DNA from: Labrys sp. KNU-23
Lineage (GTDB): Bacteria > Pseudomonadota > Alphaproteobacteria > Rhizobiales > Labraceae
Direction: 5' to 3'
Length of the DNA stretch: 64,000 nt
Assembly: GCF_008330945.1 (NCBI RefSeq)
Contig: NZ_CP043488.1
Location: forward strand, 868,001 to 932,000
The notes under the pieces were generated by a model, which saw only the letters and a list, made by a program, of their open reading frames with translations, was not told the origin of the DNA and searched no databases. Positions 28,174-37,584 of this stretch are shown piece by piece. Position 1 is the first letter of the stretch; every line of letters begins with the position of its first letter. The position numbers and the translations under genes are program-made.

Positions 28174-29031
28174 ATGCGTTCGAAAGTGCTGTCCGTTCTG
28201 GCTTTTCTTGGGCTTGCCGCTAGCCCGTCCATGCCCGGCTCCCCGGCGCATGCCGATGAACGCTCTCCCTATTCGGTACTGAACTTTTCCTCGCAGCCCG
28301 ATGCCGGTCCGGACTGGATCGTGACATTGGGCGTCGGGGTCCAGTATGGGCCGACCTATGAAGGTGCTTCGAAGACGAGCGTCACGGTATTGCCCTCCGA
28401 CTTCGACATCAGGCGGGCGGGGGAAGCGCCAGGCTGGGGCGCTCCCGACGATGCGTTCTCCTTCGCCTTGTTGGAGAGCCATGGCTTTGCCATCGGCCCT
28501 GCGGCCGATTTCCGCGGTGGCCGCTCACGGTCGGACGAGCGGGACCTCACCGGCGTGCATACGGTACCCGCGACGCTGGATGCCGGCCTGTTCATGGAAT
28601 ATTGGCTGATCGAGAACCAGTTGCGTGCCCGGGCTGAAGTACGCCAGGCCCTGCGGGCGGGTCAGGGGCTGGTCGCCGATTTCTCGGCCGATTGGGTACA
28701 GCCCTATGACGCCTTCACTTTTTCCATCGGTCCGCGCCTGTCGGTCGGCAACGGGACCTATATGCGCTCTTCCTTCGGCGTGACGGAACGCGATGCCTTG
28801 CGTAATGGGCAGGTGATACCCTACGACCCCTCGGCCGGAATCAAGGCCTATGGCGCGCTGGCCTCGGTTTCCTATCAATTTTCCCCGGCCTGGAAGGCAA
28901 CCGTCTACGACAAGTTCGAGCGCCTGACGGGCGATGCCGCAGACAGCCCGGTCACGAAGCGCTTCGGTTCGGTCAATCAGAACACGGTCGGCCTCAGCCT
29001 GAGCTATTCCTTCGGCCTGAAGTTCCGCTGA
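28174..29031 (+). CDS. MipA/OmpV family outer-membrane protein
   Basis: Outer-membrane beta-barrel of 285 residues. A signal peptide (SKVLSVLAFLGLAASPSM, cleavage near PAHADE) precedes an OmpV-like barrel with alternating strands. It ends LSLSYSFGLKFR, with the aromatic/charged terminus typical of barrel proteins. YGPTYEGASKTSVTVLP near the start of the mature protein matches the MipA/OmpV family. The start at 28174 is chosen so the signal peptide is N-terminal; an earlier in-frame start adds 20 residues without purpose. Function in the family (murein scaffolding or porin-like) is not settled. Confidence 0.85.
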   Translation: MRSKVLSVLAFLGLAASPSMPGSPAHADERSPYSVLNFSSQPDAGPDWIVTLGVGVQYGPTYEGASKTSVTVLPSDFDIRRAGEAPGWGAPDDAFSFALLESHGFAIGPAADFRGGRSRSDERDLTGVHTVPATLDAGLFMEYWLIENQLRARAEVRQALRAGQGLVADFSADWVQPYDAFTFSIGPRLSVGNGTYMRSSFGVTERDALRNGQVIPYDPSAGIKAYGALASVSYQFSPAWKATVYDKFERLTGDAADSPVTKRFGSVNQNTVGLSLSYSFGLKFR

Positions 29032-29037
29032 ACCGCC

Positions 29038-30594
29038 TCAGAACGAGTTGACGATCCGGCCCGCCCGCATGTCGCTGATCATGGTATGGGCGTGATAGTG
29101 CATGGCGCATTTGATCGCATAGATCTGCATCACCACCGGCGACTGGCGACGCTTGAGCATCGTCCACAGGCGCTGGCGATAGACCCGGCGCAGCTCCTTC
29201 TGGGGCACCCGGCGCATCAGGCGCAGGAAGATGCCGGCGGCTTCGAGCATCCACATCAGGTTGAGCTTCGCCAGACGCAGCGGGTGCCGGCGCAGATGCC
29301 GCAGCCTGGAGCGCTCCGGCCTGATGCGTTCATCGAGATAGAGGGCGTCCAGCCTGTCGAAAAAGGCCTGCGGCTGGTGAAGATCGGCCATCACTTCCAG
29401 GTAGCCGTCGCGCAGTGCCTCACGGCTCAGATTGAGGGGGATGACATTGGTGCCGTAGGGCTGCCGGTCGGAGAGGTCGAGGCGGCCTTCCTTGGCAAGG
29501 CGGCTGTAGAGCGGCGTCTTGGGAATGGCTGCGAGCATGCCCACCATGGCGTTGACGATGCGCGAGTCCTTTATGAAGCGGCGCTGGGCATCGAAGATGG
29601 TGGCATCGTCGCTGTCGAAACCCAGGATCATGCCGCACCACACCTCGATGCCGCTGCGCTGGATGGTGTGGACCTTTTCCAGCATGCTGGCGCCCTTGCG
29701 CACGTTCTGCAGCTTCTTGGTCTCGCGCAAAGCGGCTTCATTGGGGGTTTCGATACCGATGAACACCACGCGGATATTGGCGTCGACCATCAGCTCCATC
29801 AATTCGGTGTCGTCGGCGAGGTCGATCGAGGCTTCTGTGACGAACGTCATCGGATAGTCATGCGCGACCTGCCAGGCGACGACGTCGCGCAGCACGTCCT
29901 TGATCGCCTTCTTGTTGCCGATCAGATTGTCGTCGACGATGAAGGCGGTATCCATCCCGGTCGCCAGCAGCGCTTCAAGCTCGGCGATGACCTGCCGGCT
30001 GGTCTTGATGCGGGGCTTGCGGCCGAACACCACGATGATGTCGCAGAACTCGCAGGTGAACGGACAGCCGCGTGAGAACTGCACGCTGCCGACGGCGTAG
30101 TCGTCCATCTTGAGAAGATCGAAGCGCGGTACGGGCACCGTGGTCATGTCGGTCTTGTCGGTCTGCTCGTAACGACGGGCATGACGATTTTGGATCCATT
30201 CATCCAAAAAGCGCGGCCAACTGTCCTCGGCCTCGCCGATGAAGGTGACGTCGGCATCGTCGCCGAAATAGTCCTCACTTACGGTGATCCAGGGGCCGCC
30301 GACCGCCACGAAGCAGCCGCGGCGCTTGAGTTCGTCAAGGATCTCTCGCATGCGAAAACGCTGCACGATCATGCCGGTGAGGCCGACAATGTCAGCCCGG
30401 GCGCAGAGCTCATAGTCGATCGCTTCGACGTTTTCGTCGATGAGGGTGACGGTGTGTTCGGCCGGTGTCAGCGCCGCCAGCAGGGGCAGGCAGGCGACCG
30501 GCAGGTTGGCCTTTGCATCGAACAGGGGCAGGGCATGTTCCAGGCCCCAATAGGAAGCCTCGAAGCGCGGATTGATCAGCACGATATGGGCCAT
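29038..30594 (-). CDS. B12-binding radical SAM protein, DUF4070-like C-terminus
   Basis: Protein of 518 residues with an N-terminal cobalamin-binding domain (about 1-140, with VLINPRFEASYWGLEHALPL and VGLTGMIVQRFRM), a radical SAM core with CPFTCEFCDI (CxxxCxxC for the 4Fe-4S cluster), and a C-terminal region like DUF4070. Such enzymes often perform C-methylations, including on hopanoids, but I do not see a match to the known hopanoid methylases, so the reaction is open. It follows the CFA-synthase-like gene by about 110 bp in the same direction and may be the last gene of the sigma-54 operon. A GTG at 30603 is an alternative start. Confidence 0.85.
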   Translation of the reverse strand: MAHIVLINPRFEASYWGLEHALPLFDAKANLPVACLPLLAALTPAEHTVTLIDENVEAIDYELCARADIVGLTGMIVQRFRMREILDELKRRGCFVAVGGPWITVSEDYFGDDADVTFIGEAEDSWPRFLDEWIQNRHARRYEQTDKTDMTTVPVPRFDLLKMDDYAVGSVQFSRGCPFTCEFCDIIVVFGRKPRIKTSRQVIAELEALLATGMDTAFIVDDNLIGNKKAIKDVLRDVVAWQVAHDYPMTFVTEASIDLADDTELMELMVDANIRVVFIGIETPNEAALRETKKLQNVRKGASMLEKVHTIQRSGIEVWCGMILGFDSDDATIFDAQRRFIKDSRIVNAMVGMLAAIPKTPLYSRLAKEGRLDLSDRQPYGTNVIPLNLSREALRDGYLEVMADLHQPQAFFDRLDALYLDERIRPERSRLRHLRRHPLRLAKLNLMWMLEAAGIFLRLMRRVPQKELRRVYRQRLWTMLKRRQSPVVMQIYAIKCAMHYHAHTMISDMRAGRIVNSF

Positions 30595-30704
30595 GGTCGT
30601 CACCGTTCGGTGGGTTGAGGGATATTCTTGCTGCTATTCCATCATTTCGTTTGGTTCAGGGGCAGTCCGGGCAGGCTGAGAGGAGACGTGCCGGGCTCGC
30701 CTCC

Positions 30705-31967
30705 TCAGGCTACATTTCCAAGCTGAGTGTCTACGGGCGAAAACTTGCTGGCTGCGGACCGACGTTCGGCGCTGATGTAGTCGCGGGTCATCGGCAGGGT
30801 CTGGTTGGACCGGGCGAGTTGGATCTGGAACACCACCAGATCCTCGCAGCGAAAGGCGACCTCTGCGGCGGCGAGATAATACTCCCACATCCGGCAGAAG
30901 CGCCCGTCATACAGCGCCTTGGCCTCGTCCCAGCGCGACACAAAGCGTTCGCGCCAGGCCCTCAGGGTTTCGGCGTAATGCAGGCGCAGCACTTCCACAT
31001 CGGTGACGATCAGCCCGGCCCGCTCGATGGCCGGTAGGATCTCCGAAAGCGAGGGAATGTAGCCGCCGGGGAAGATGTATTTGTCGAGCCAGGGCGTGGT
31101 GAAGCCGGGTTCGGCCGAACAGCCGATGGTATGCAGGAGCATCACGCCGTCGTCGGCCAGGAGCTGGGCTGCGGTCCGGAAGAAGGTCTCGTAGTGGGCA
31201 AGGCCGACATGCTCGAACATGCCGACGGAAACGATGCGGTCGAAGCGGCCCTGGACGCTGCGATAGTCGATCAGGTCGAAATGGACGCGGCCCTCGGCAA
31301 TGCCCTTGGGCCGTTCGCGGGCAAAGGCGAGCTGTTCTTCCGACAGGGTGACGCCTCGGACCTCGGCAGCTCCGGCCTCGGCGATCGAGCAGGCGAGACC
31401 GCCCCAGCCCGAACCGATGTCGAGCACCCGGTGCTGCGGCCCGACTCTGAGCTTTGCGATGATGTGCTGCTTCTTGGCAGCCTGGGCCTCCTCCAGGCTC
31501 TGGCCGGGATGTTCGAAATAGGCGCAGGAATATTGCCGGTCGGCATCCAGGAACAGATTGTAGAGGCGTCCATCGAGATCGTAGTGATGCGCGACATTTC
31601 GCTTGGAACGGCTCGGCAGATTGCGCAGCCGGAAGCGGCGCAGGGCGGCGCGGGTGCGATCGATCAGGCGCGCGGGCAGGGGATGGGTCTGGTTCTGGCC
31701 CTCGCGCAGGATGAGATGGACGAAATCGTAGATCGAGCCCTGCTCGACCAGGAAGCGCTCGTCCATGTAGAGCTCGCCGAGCCGCATGTCCGGATCGGCC
31801 AGCAGGGCCACCACGGCAGCCCGGTCCGTCAGGCGGACGGTGACTGGTTCGCCGCTGCCGTCACCGAAGATGAGCCTGGTTCCGGCGGGTGTTACCACCG
31901 TCAGATTGCCGCGGCTGACGATCCTGGCGAAGGCCCAGCGCAGGATGCGGTCCAGGATGGAATCCAT
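30705..31967 (-). CDS. cyclopropane-fatty-acyl-phospholipid synthase family methyltransferase
   Basis: SAM-dependent lipid methyltransferase of 420 residues, the usual size for CFA synthases. An N-terminal helical domain is followed by NVAHHYDLDGRLYNLFLDAD and the SAM motif VLDIGSGWGG. The conserved FDRIVSVGMFEHVG and the DKYIFPGGYIPS stretch near the C-terminus are the CFA/mycolate-synthase signature. It would transfer a methylene or methyl group to an unsaturated acyl chain in the inner membrane. Directly downstream (24 bp) of the sigma-54 regulator gene and thus likely in its operon; the divergent desaturase could supply the double bond. Confidence 0.9.
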   Translation of the reverse strand: MDSILDRILRWAFARIVSRGNLTVVTPAGTRLIFGDGSGEPVTVRLTDRAAVVALLADPDMRLGELYMDERFLVEQGSIYDFVHLILREGQNQTHPLPARLIDRTRAALRRFRLRNLPSRSKRNVAHHYDLDGRLYNLFLDADRQYSCAYFEHPGQSLEEAQAAKKQHIIAKLRVGPQHRVLDIGSGWGGLACSIAEAGAAEVRGVTLSEEQLAFARERPKGIAEGRVHFDLIDYRSVQGRFDRIVSVGMFEHVGLAHYETFFRTAAQLLADDGVMLLHTIGCSAEPGFTTPWLDKYIFPGGYIPSLSEILPAIERAGLIVTDVEVLRLHYAETLRAWRERFVSRWDEAKALYDGRFCRMWEYYLAAAEVAFRCEDLVVFQIQLARSNQTLPMTRDYISAERRSAASKFSPVDTQLGNVA

Positions 31968-31991
31968 CTCATGATCTCCTATGGGGCGGCG

Positions 31992-33374
31992 CTAGGAGCG
32001 CGGCCCGACCGTCTTGGAGACGGTGATGTCGTATTTCTTCAGCCGGTGCCAAAGGCTGCGTTCATTGATGCCGAGCAGTTCGGCTGCGCGCACCTGCACG
32101 CCGTCGGCCCGCTTCAGGGCTTCGACGATGAGGCCGCGCTCGAAGGCGGCAGCCGCATCGTCGAGTTGAATGGGGAAGTCCTGCGCCGCGCCGTTACCTG
32201 GCTTTTCGGCGATGTAGGGCGGCAGGTCGGTGGCCGATATCACCGGGCCACGTGCCGAAATCAGCGAACGTTCCACGCAGTTCTGCAATTCGCGGATGTT
32301 GCCGGGCCAGCGATAGGCGGCCAGCACGCGCACTGCATCGGGGCTGAAACGGATGTCGCGCTTGCCGAGCGTGGGCGCGAGGTCGTCGGCGAAAAGATCG
32401 AGAAACAGCGGAATGTCCTCGGCGCGTTCGCGCAGGGGGGGCAGGGCAATCGGGAAAACGGCGAGGCGGTAATAAAGGTCCTCGCGGAACTTGTTCTCGG
32501 CCACCATCTGGGTGAGGTCGCGATTGGTCGCGGCGATGATGCGCACGTCCGCCGTGCGCGACCCCGTCGCGCCCACCGGTTCATATTGACGCTCCTGCAG
32601 CACGCGCAGGATCTTGGCCTGCAGGTTCAGCGGCATGTCGCCGACCTCGTCGAGGAAGAGAGTTCCGCCCTCGGCCTGGGCGAAACGGCCGACACGGTTG
32701 CTGACCGCGCCGGTGAAGCTGCCTTTCACATGGCCGAAGAACTCGCTTTCCAGCAGTGCCTCGGGAATGGCCGCGCAATTGACGGCGACGAAAGGCTTGC
32801 GCTGGCGCGGGCTGTTGAAGTGGATGGCGCGTGCCACTACCTCCTTGCCCGACCCGCTCTCGCCGGTGAGCAGAACCGTGGTGCGCTGTTCGCACACTTC
32901 GCTGACGGCGCGCAGCACCTTCTGGAAGGCGGGAGACTTGCCCACCAGCGTGTCGAACTTGTAGCGCCCCGCCAGTTCCTGGCGTAGCCGTTCATTGTCG
33001 CGCAGGGCCTCGTGAAGGCGCAGCGCGTTGGCGAGGGTCGTCGCCAATTCCTCCTGCTCGATCGGCTTGTCGATATAGTCGAAGGCGCCATCCTTGATGG
33101 CCTGGACCGCGTCGCGCACCGTCGAATAGGCCGTCATGATCACCACGGGCATCGAGGGATGGCGACGGTGAATCTCGGCCAGCAATTCCTGCCCGCTCAT
33201 GCCGGGCATGCGCAGATCGCTGAGCACGAGGTCGACGGGTTCTTGCTCCAGCCGCTCGAGCGCGGCAGCGCCGCTGCTGGCGGTGAGCGGGCGGTAGCCC
33301 AGCCCCTCCAGCACGCCGCTCAACACGTCGAGCAGCTTCACCTCGTCGTCAACGAGCAGGATCGTTTGGGACAT
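31992..33374 (-). CDS. sigma-54-dependent response regulator (NtrC family)
   Basis: NtrC-type activator of 460 residues. Receiver domain 1-120 with phospho-acceptor Asp53 (LSDLRMPG). AAA+ domain from about 145 with Walker A GESGSGKE (171-178) and the sigma-54 contact loop GSFTGA (218-223). A C-terminal Fis-type HTH contains RAAELLGINERSLWHRLKKY. The GAFTGA-type loop means it can act directly on sigma-54 promoters. Its start overlaps the end of the histidine kinase gene by 26 bp, so they are a pair. Two consensus sigma-54 promoters flank a palindrome at the head of this operon, probably its targets. Confidence 0.95.
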   Translation of the reverse strand: MSQTILLVDDEVKLLDVLSGVLEGLGYRPLTASSGAAALERLEQEPVDLVLSDLRMPGMSGQELLAEIHRRHPSMPVVIMTAYSTVRDAVQAIKDGAFDYIDKPIEQEELATTLANALRLHEALRDNERLRQELAGRYKFDTLVGKSPAFQKVLRAVSEVCEQRTTVLLTGESGSGKEVVARAIHFNSPRQRKPFVAVNCAAIPEALLESEFFGHVKGSFTGAVSNRVGRFAQAEGGTLFLDEVGDMPLNLQAKILRVLQERQYEPVGATGSRTADVRIIAATNRDLTQMVAENKFREDLYYRLAVFPIALPPLRERAEDIPLFLDLFADDLAPTLGKRDIRFSPDAVRVLAAYRWPGNIRELQNCVERSLISARGPVISATDLPPYIAEKPGNGAAQDFPIQLDDAAAAFERGLIVEALKRADGVQVRAAELLGINERSLWHRLKKYDITVSKTVGPRS

Positions 33375-35157
33375 CGCCTGCCCTCCGTTGAGATGCGGGT
33401 ATCACGAGTTCGAAAATGGCGCCGCCATGCACGGCGTTGCGGGCCTCGATCCAGCCGCCATGACCTTCGGCCACGGCGAAGACGCGTGCGAGGCCAAGCC
33501 CGGTGCCGCTGTCCTTGGTGGTGACGAAAGGATCGAAGATGCGGTCGATCAGGGTTGGCGGGATACCCGGTCCATTGTCGGCGAAGATGAAATGAACCTC
33601 GTCTCCCTCGGTGGCGATACGGATGTCGAGGCGGGGGCGGACGGCGAGGCCGGGGGGCGTCGCCAGCTCGGGCGTTCCTTCCATGGCCTGCAGCGCGTTG
33701 AGCACCAGGTTGAGGCAGGCCTGGATCATCTGGTCGCGATCGACATGGATGCGGGCTCCGCCGCTTTCATCCTCGACATTGACGAGCACCTGCTGGTGCT
33801 CGATCTCGCTCTGGCAACTGCCGAGAACCCGGTCGACCAGGTCGACGGGAGCAAGCTCCGTCATGCGCTGCGGCGGCCGGGCAAAGGCCAGGAAGTCACG
33901 GATGAGCTGGTCGATGCGGCGGACCTCGTCGATGACATAGCCTAGGCGCCGCGTCTCCACCTCCGTCAGATTGGCGCTGTTCTGCAGGAGCTCGGCCGAA
34001 GTCTTGATGATGCCGAGCGGATTGCGCACCTCATGCGCGAGACCGGCGGCGACTTCGCCGAGGGTGGTCATGCGCTCGCGTCGCCTCAGTTTGGCTTCCA
34101 TCTTGCGCAGGCCCTCGAGCTGCTGGGCCATCGAGTTGAACGCGACGGACAACTGGCCGAGCTCGTCGTGCCGGCGGGTCGGCACACGCTGGGTGAAATC
34201 GCCCTTCGCGATGGCATTGACGCCTTCCGCAAGACGAATGACCGGGCTGGTGAGCAGGCGCGACATGATCAACCCGGCGCCGAGCGACAGCAGCATGCCG
34301 AAGGCGAAGATGGCGATGAACAGGTTCTTGCTCGTCACCCAGTCGGCAATGCCCGACTCCGAGCTGAGGCCGCAAAACAATACGCCAATGAGATTGTTGC
34401 CGTCGCGGATCGGCGCGTAGATACCGATGGACGCATCCTCGCCGCCAATGTCGGCGGATGTATACTCGTCGGCTGCGTTGCTGGCGACCTCGGCCAGCGT
34501 TGCCGCAGGCAAGGCCACGGCCGCCTGCTCGTTGGAGGCGTAGACCTGCGTGAACTGGCCATTGACCTTGTAGTAGAGGCGGACGGTCAGCGACGACAAC
34601 GCACCCATATTGGCGACAAAGCTCTGGTCGACCAGCGTGCCGATCAGCACGTGGTAGCGCTGGCCCTGATAGTCGAAGGTGCTGGAACCCGCTGCCATCA
34701 AGGTCGGCGTGCCGTCGATCACGTCGAGATAGAGCTTCTGGCCCTCGCCGAATGGCACGCTGGTGATGTTGGTGGCGGGCTTTGAGGAGAAGACGATCTT
34801 GCCTTCATTGTCGGAGATCAACAGGAGGTCGTAGCCGAGCGCGTTGATCATATGCGACACCGCCGGCGGCATTTCGCGCGACTGTCCGGTGACAAGGGCG
34901 GTCAGGCTGCCGTTCTCGGCAAGCACGTCGGCGATGCTGGCGGTTTCCCGACGCTGGTCGAGAATGTTGGCCACGAAGAAATGCGAGGTCTGGAACAGCC
35001 AGGCCTCGACATTGTCTTCGAAGGTGGTGGAGACCACCTGCGTGGCGAATTTGGTCGCGATCAGCATCGGAATGACGCTGATGATCACGAACACGCCGAC
35101 GAGCTTCCAGCGTATCGACCGGCTCCACCATTTATAGAGAACGGTGAGCATCGTCAC
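33349..35157 (-). CDS. sensor histidine kinase with Cache-like periplasmic domain
   Basis: Membrane kinase of 602 residues. TM1 (about 18-38) and TM2 (about 288-306) enclose a 250-residue periplasmic sensor resembling double-Cache domains. HAMP follows, then the dimerisation box GLAHEVRNPLG with phospho-His375. The HATPase has NLVLNALQAM, DNGPGIPP and GTGLGLA. It would phosphorylate the overlapping sigma-54 regulator in response to an extracytoplasmic ligand that is not identifiable. The GTG start overlaps the stop of the upstream SMR gene by four bases; an ATG two codons later is possible. Confidence 0.93.
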   Translation of the reverse strand: MTMLTVLYKWWSRSIRWKLVGVFVIISVIPMLIATKFATQVVSTTFEDNVEAWLFQTSHFFVANILDQRRETASIADVLAENGSLTALVTGQSREMPPAVSHMINALGYDLLLISDNEGKIVFSSKPATNITSVPFGEGQKLYLDVIDGTPTLMAAGSSTFDYQGQRYHVLIGTLVDQSFVANMGALSSLTVRLYYKVNGQFTQVYASNEQAAVALPAATLAEVASNAADEYTSADIGGEDASIGIYAPIRDGNNLIGVLFCGLSSESGIADWVTSKNLFIAIFAFGMLLSLGAGLIMSRLLTSPVIRLAEGVNAIAKGDFTQRVPTRRHDELGQLSVAFNSMAQQLEGLRKMEAKLRRRERMTTLGEVAAGLAHEVRNPLGIIKTSAELLQNSANLTEVETRRLGYVIDEVRRIDQLIRDFLAFARPPQRMTELAPVDLVDRVLGSCQSEIEHQQVLVNVEDESGGARIHVDRDQMIQACLNLVLNALQAMEGTPELATPPGLAVRPRLDIRIATEGDEVHFIFADNGPGIPPTLIDRIFDPFVTTKDSGTGLGLARVFAVAEGHGGWIEARNAVHGGAIFELVIPASQRRAGDVPNDPAR

Positions 35158-35549
35158 CCGTCGCCTCCTCCCATGACGACCACCCCTGCGACGATCAGGC
35201 CGATGCCGATCATGCGCCAGGGTGTGAGCTCTTCACCAAAGACGTAGTGGGAGGCGATGGCAACCACCAGCATCACCACGGCGGTGAGGGGAAAGCCGAA
35301 GCTGAGCGGAATGCGATCGAGGATGACCATCCAGGCCGAGAAGGCTCCGAGATAGCCGAAGACACCGACGATGACCCAGGGATTGCTTGCCGCTTGCATG
35401 AGCCAGGCAAGGCCGAAGGGCAGATGGGCCAGTGCCTCGCCGCCGATCTTGAGCGCAAGCTGCGAAGTGGTTTCGAAGACGAGCAGGAGCAGCCACGCAA
35501 ACAAGGTATTGCGATAGCCTGGACGCATGGTGGATATCGCGTTGGTCAT
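35154..35549 (-). CDS. small EamA/SMR-type transporter, ArnE/ArnF-like (first copy)
   Basis: Four-helix inner-membrane protein of 131 residues. Helix segments include TLFAWLLLLVFETTSQLALKI, VGVFGYLGAFSAWMVIL and MIGIGLIVAGVVVMG. The motif DRIPLSFGFPLTAVVML matches the PLS-x-x-x-P signature of SMR/EamA half-transporters. Its size is like ArnF/ArnE, which flip undecaprenyl-phosphate-aminoarabinose as a heterodimer. A second, similar gene lies 2 kb upstream in the same operon, so the two may form one flippase. Four-base overlaps link it to genes on both sides. Confidence 0.85.
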   Translation of the reverse strand: MTNAISTMRPGYRNTLFAWLLLLVFETTSQLALKIGGEALAHLPFGLAWLMQAASNPWVIVGVFGYLGAFSAWMVILDRIPLSFGFPLTAVVMLVVAIASHYVFGEELTPWRMIGIGLIVAGVVVMGGGDG

Positions 35550-36682
35550 GCCGCTTCCTTCACGAGATTGGCGATCGCGGGATCGAAACGGTCCAACCGC
35601 ACGAATTTGGCGACGACTTGCAATATGGTGTTAATTGCCGCGTTGCGATGGCGGAAATATTGCCAATTGGGCTGCAGCCGGCAGCCGAGCCGCAGCTTGG
35701 GGCCGTAGAATGCCTGGCCGCTCTGGTAGACGGGGATGCCGCGCTCGATGCAATAGCGGACATTGTGCAGCCAGCTGTTGAAGTAGAGGTTGAATTTCGG
35801 AACGACGGCGTAGTTCATACCGATATATTTGTCGATCAGGCGGTCCGAGGTCTCGATCACGAAATTGAAGGCGACCAACTCGCTGCCGTGCCAGTAGAGG
35901 AAGACGCTGGCTTCCGGGGCGAGGAAGCGCAGCAGCTGCGGGAAATAATCCGGCGGCAGATATTCGAACTGCAGGTCGCTATGGGCGACGGTCTGTTCAT
36001 AGAGAGCCGACACTTCGCCAACCACGTCGTCGATCTCGCGGCGCTGCTCGACGCGGATATCCTTGAAGGCCTTGAGCTTGCGCCGCATGTCCTTGCGGGT
36101 GGCCTTGCTCAGGCTTTCGAGATAGCCGTCGAAACTGCCATAAGGCAGGTCGAGCACGGCCGTGGGCAGGCCGGGCAGGCGCGTGAAGCCGCTCGGTGCA
36201 AGCGCGCCGCGCCACAGGCCGTCGTCGCGGGCAGGGGCGTCCTTGATGCCGAGCAGGCCATAGCGTTTGGCTGCGCCGAATTCCTGCAGCGCGGTGACGA
36301 TGCGCCGGAGCAGCGCCGGCCGCTCATAGGCCGGCACTTCCGGCGCGAAGCCGAGATGGCAGATCTCGGCGACCGGCGAGCCGAAGGCGATCAGGCGCAG
36401 CGACAGCAAGGCCGGCAGCAGGCGATGGATCTGGTTGGTGATCCGCTTCAGGACGCCCTGCACGGTGGTGTCGAGGCGATATTCGGTGCCGAAGGCTGGC
36501 ACCACGGCGACCAGGCGGCCATTGTCGCGGATGGCCGCGTAGTACCAGGTGAAACCGGGCGGGCCAGCTTCCTCGCAGGCGCGATAGAAGGCCCAGTTCT
36601 CCGGATCGGATGGAAAGCAGCGATTCCAGTCCGCGCTGTCGAAGGCGGCGATCGAGTTCTCGACGACGGCGGTCAGCGTCAT
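35546..36682 (-). CDS. GNAT-fold acyltransferase, FemAB/BioF2-like
   Basis: Cytosolic protein of 378 residues with the double-GNAT layout of FemAB/BioF2-like (Acetyltransf_6) families. The most typical stretch is SLSKATRKDMRRKLKAF followed by a region with LYWHGSELVAFNFVI and the KYIGMNYAV strand. Members of this fold transfer amino acids or acyl groups from tRNA or thioester donors to an amine. In this operon, with a class III aminotransferase and lipid enzymes nearby, N-acylation of an amino compound is a reasonable guess. Start and stop both overlap neighbours by four bases. Confidence 0.75.
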   Translation of the reverse strand: MTLTAVVENSIAAFDSADWNRCFPSDPENWAFYRACEEAGPPGFTWYYAAIRDNGRLVAVVPAFGTEYRLDTTVQGVLKRITNQIHRLLPALLSLRLIAFGSPVAEICHLGFAPEVPAYERPALLRRIVTALQEFGAAKRYGLLGIKDAPARDDGLWRGALAPSGFTRLPGLPTAVLDLPYGSFDGYLESLSKATRKDMRRKLKAFKDIRVEQRREIDDVVGEVSALYEQTVAHSDLQFEYLPPDYFPQLLRFLAPEASVFLYWHGSELVAFNFVIETSDRLIDKYIGMNYAVVPKFNLYFNSWLHNVRYCIERGIPVYQSGQAFYGPKLRLGCRLQPNWQYFRHRNAAINTILQVVAKFVRLDRFDPAIANLVKEAA

Positions 36683-37584
36683 GATCGTCCTCGATTGAGC
36701 GCGAGGCTCAGGTTGGGCGGGGCAAGCCGGCGAGGCTCGGTGCGCTTGAGAAAACCGACGGAATGATCGATCACCAGCTCACGCTCCTGGTCCAGCGTGA
36801 TCATGTGGTAGCTGTTTTCCAGCAGGATCTTCTCGACATTGCCGCCAAGATTGGCCGCCAGATAATTGGCATTGCGGATGCTGGTGACGTCGTCCTCGCG
36901 GGCATGTAGGACCAGGGCCGGCACGCGCAAGGCAGGCAGGCGCGGTTTCAGGTCCCGGATGAGGTAGAGAAGCTGGGCAAGGCTGCGGCCAGGCATATAG
37001 AGCAGGCCCGCCTCTTCGCTGCGGCCGGATTCCATGGCGGCCTGCACCCGGGCTCGCAGCCGGTCATCCTTGATGCCGTAGGGAAAATTCTCGCGGAAGC
37101 GAAAAAAACGCCCGAGTCCCAACAGGATGCCCACATGCAGAAGGACGCTGCCACGCGGCACGCTCCAGCCGTCATAGAACATGGTCGGCGAATAGAGCAG
37201 GCAGCCCGCCACCCGGTCGGAGCGGTGGGATGCCACCAGAAGGGCCAGCAGCGCGCCCATCGACAGGCCGCCGACGAACACGGCGTCGTGGTCCCGGCGG
37301 ATCTGGTCGAAGGCTTCCAGGGCGCTGGCGAGCCAATCCTTCCAGCCGGTTGCCATGAGGTCGGCTTCGCTGCCGCAATGGCCGGCGAGTTGCACGCCGT
37401 AGACGGAATAGCCGGCCCGCGCGAGGCCCTTTGCGACCAGCTTCAGCTCGGCCGGCGTGCCGGTCAGGCCATGAATCAGCAGGACGGCGGTCGGGCCGCC
37501 GGCATAGCGAAAGGCATGGGACTGGGGAGCAGCCGGCAGGGTTGCGGTCTCGGACTTGCCGATCGGGGGCGTATGAACGTTCAT
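36679..37584 (-). CDS. alpha/beta hydrolase (carboxylesterase/lysophospholipase-like)
   Basis: Alpha/beta hydrolase of 301 residues. Oxyanion motif LLIHGLTGTPAELK, nucleophile elbow GGLSMGALLAL (serine), acid in LVLHAREDDVTS and histidine in LLENSYHMITLD. These match the carboxylesterase/monoacylglycerol-lipase group (Est30-like). It would cleave acyl esters or thioesters in the cytosol. The true start is 37584: frames running further upstream overlap the SMR gene fully. Linked by ATGA overlaps to the acyltransferase downstream and the second SMR gene upstream. Confidence 0.85.
   Translation of the reverse strand: MNVHTPPIGKSETATLPAAPQSHAFRYAGGPTAVLLIHGLTGTPAELKLVAKGLARAGYSVYGVQLAGHCGSEADLMATGWKDWLASALEAFDQIRRDHDAVFVGGLSMGALLALLVASHRSDRVAGCLLYSPTMFYDGWSVPRGSVLLHVGILLGLGRFFRFRENFPYGIKDDRLRARVQAAMESGRSEEAGLLYMPGRSLAQLLYLIRDLKPRLPALRVPALVLHAREDDVTSIRNANYLAANLGGNVEKILLENSYHMITLDQERELVIDHSVGFLKRTEPRRLAPPNLSLALNRGRS

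Noticed and set aside
29038-30594. Naming the B12 radical SAM gene hpnP (hopanoid C-2 methylase)
   Set aside because: Domain layout agrees, but the opening and inter-motif sequence differ from HpnP as I remember it, and no hopanoid genes adjoin.
30604-30704. Cobalamin riboswitch ahead of the B12 radical SAM gene
   Set aside because: The gap is only about 100 bp and lacks the B12-box sequence.
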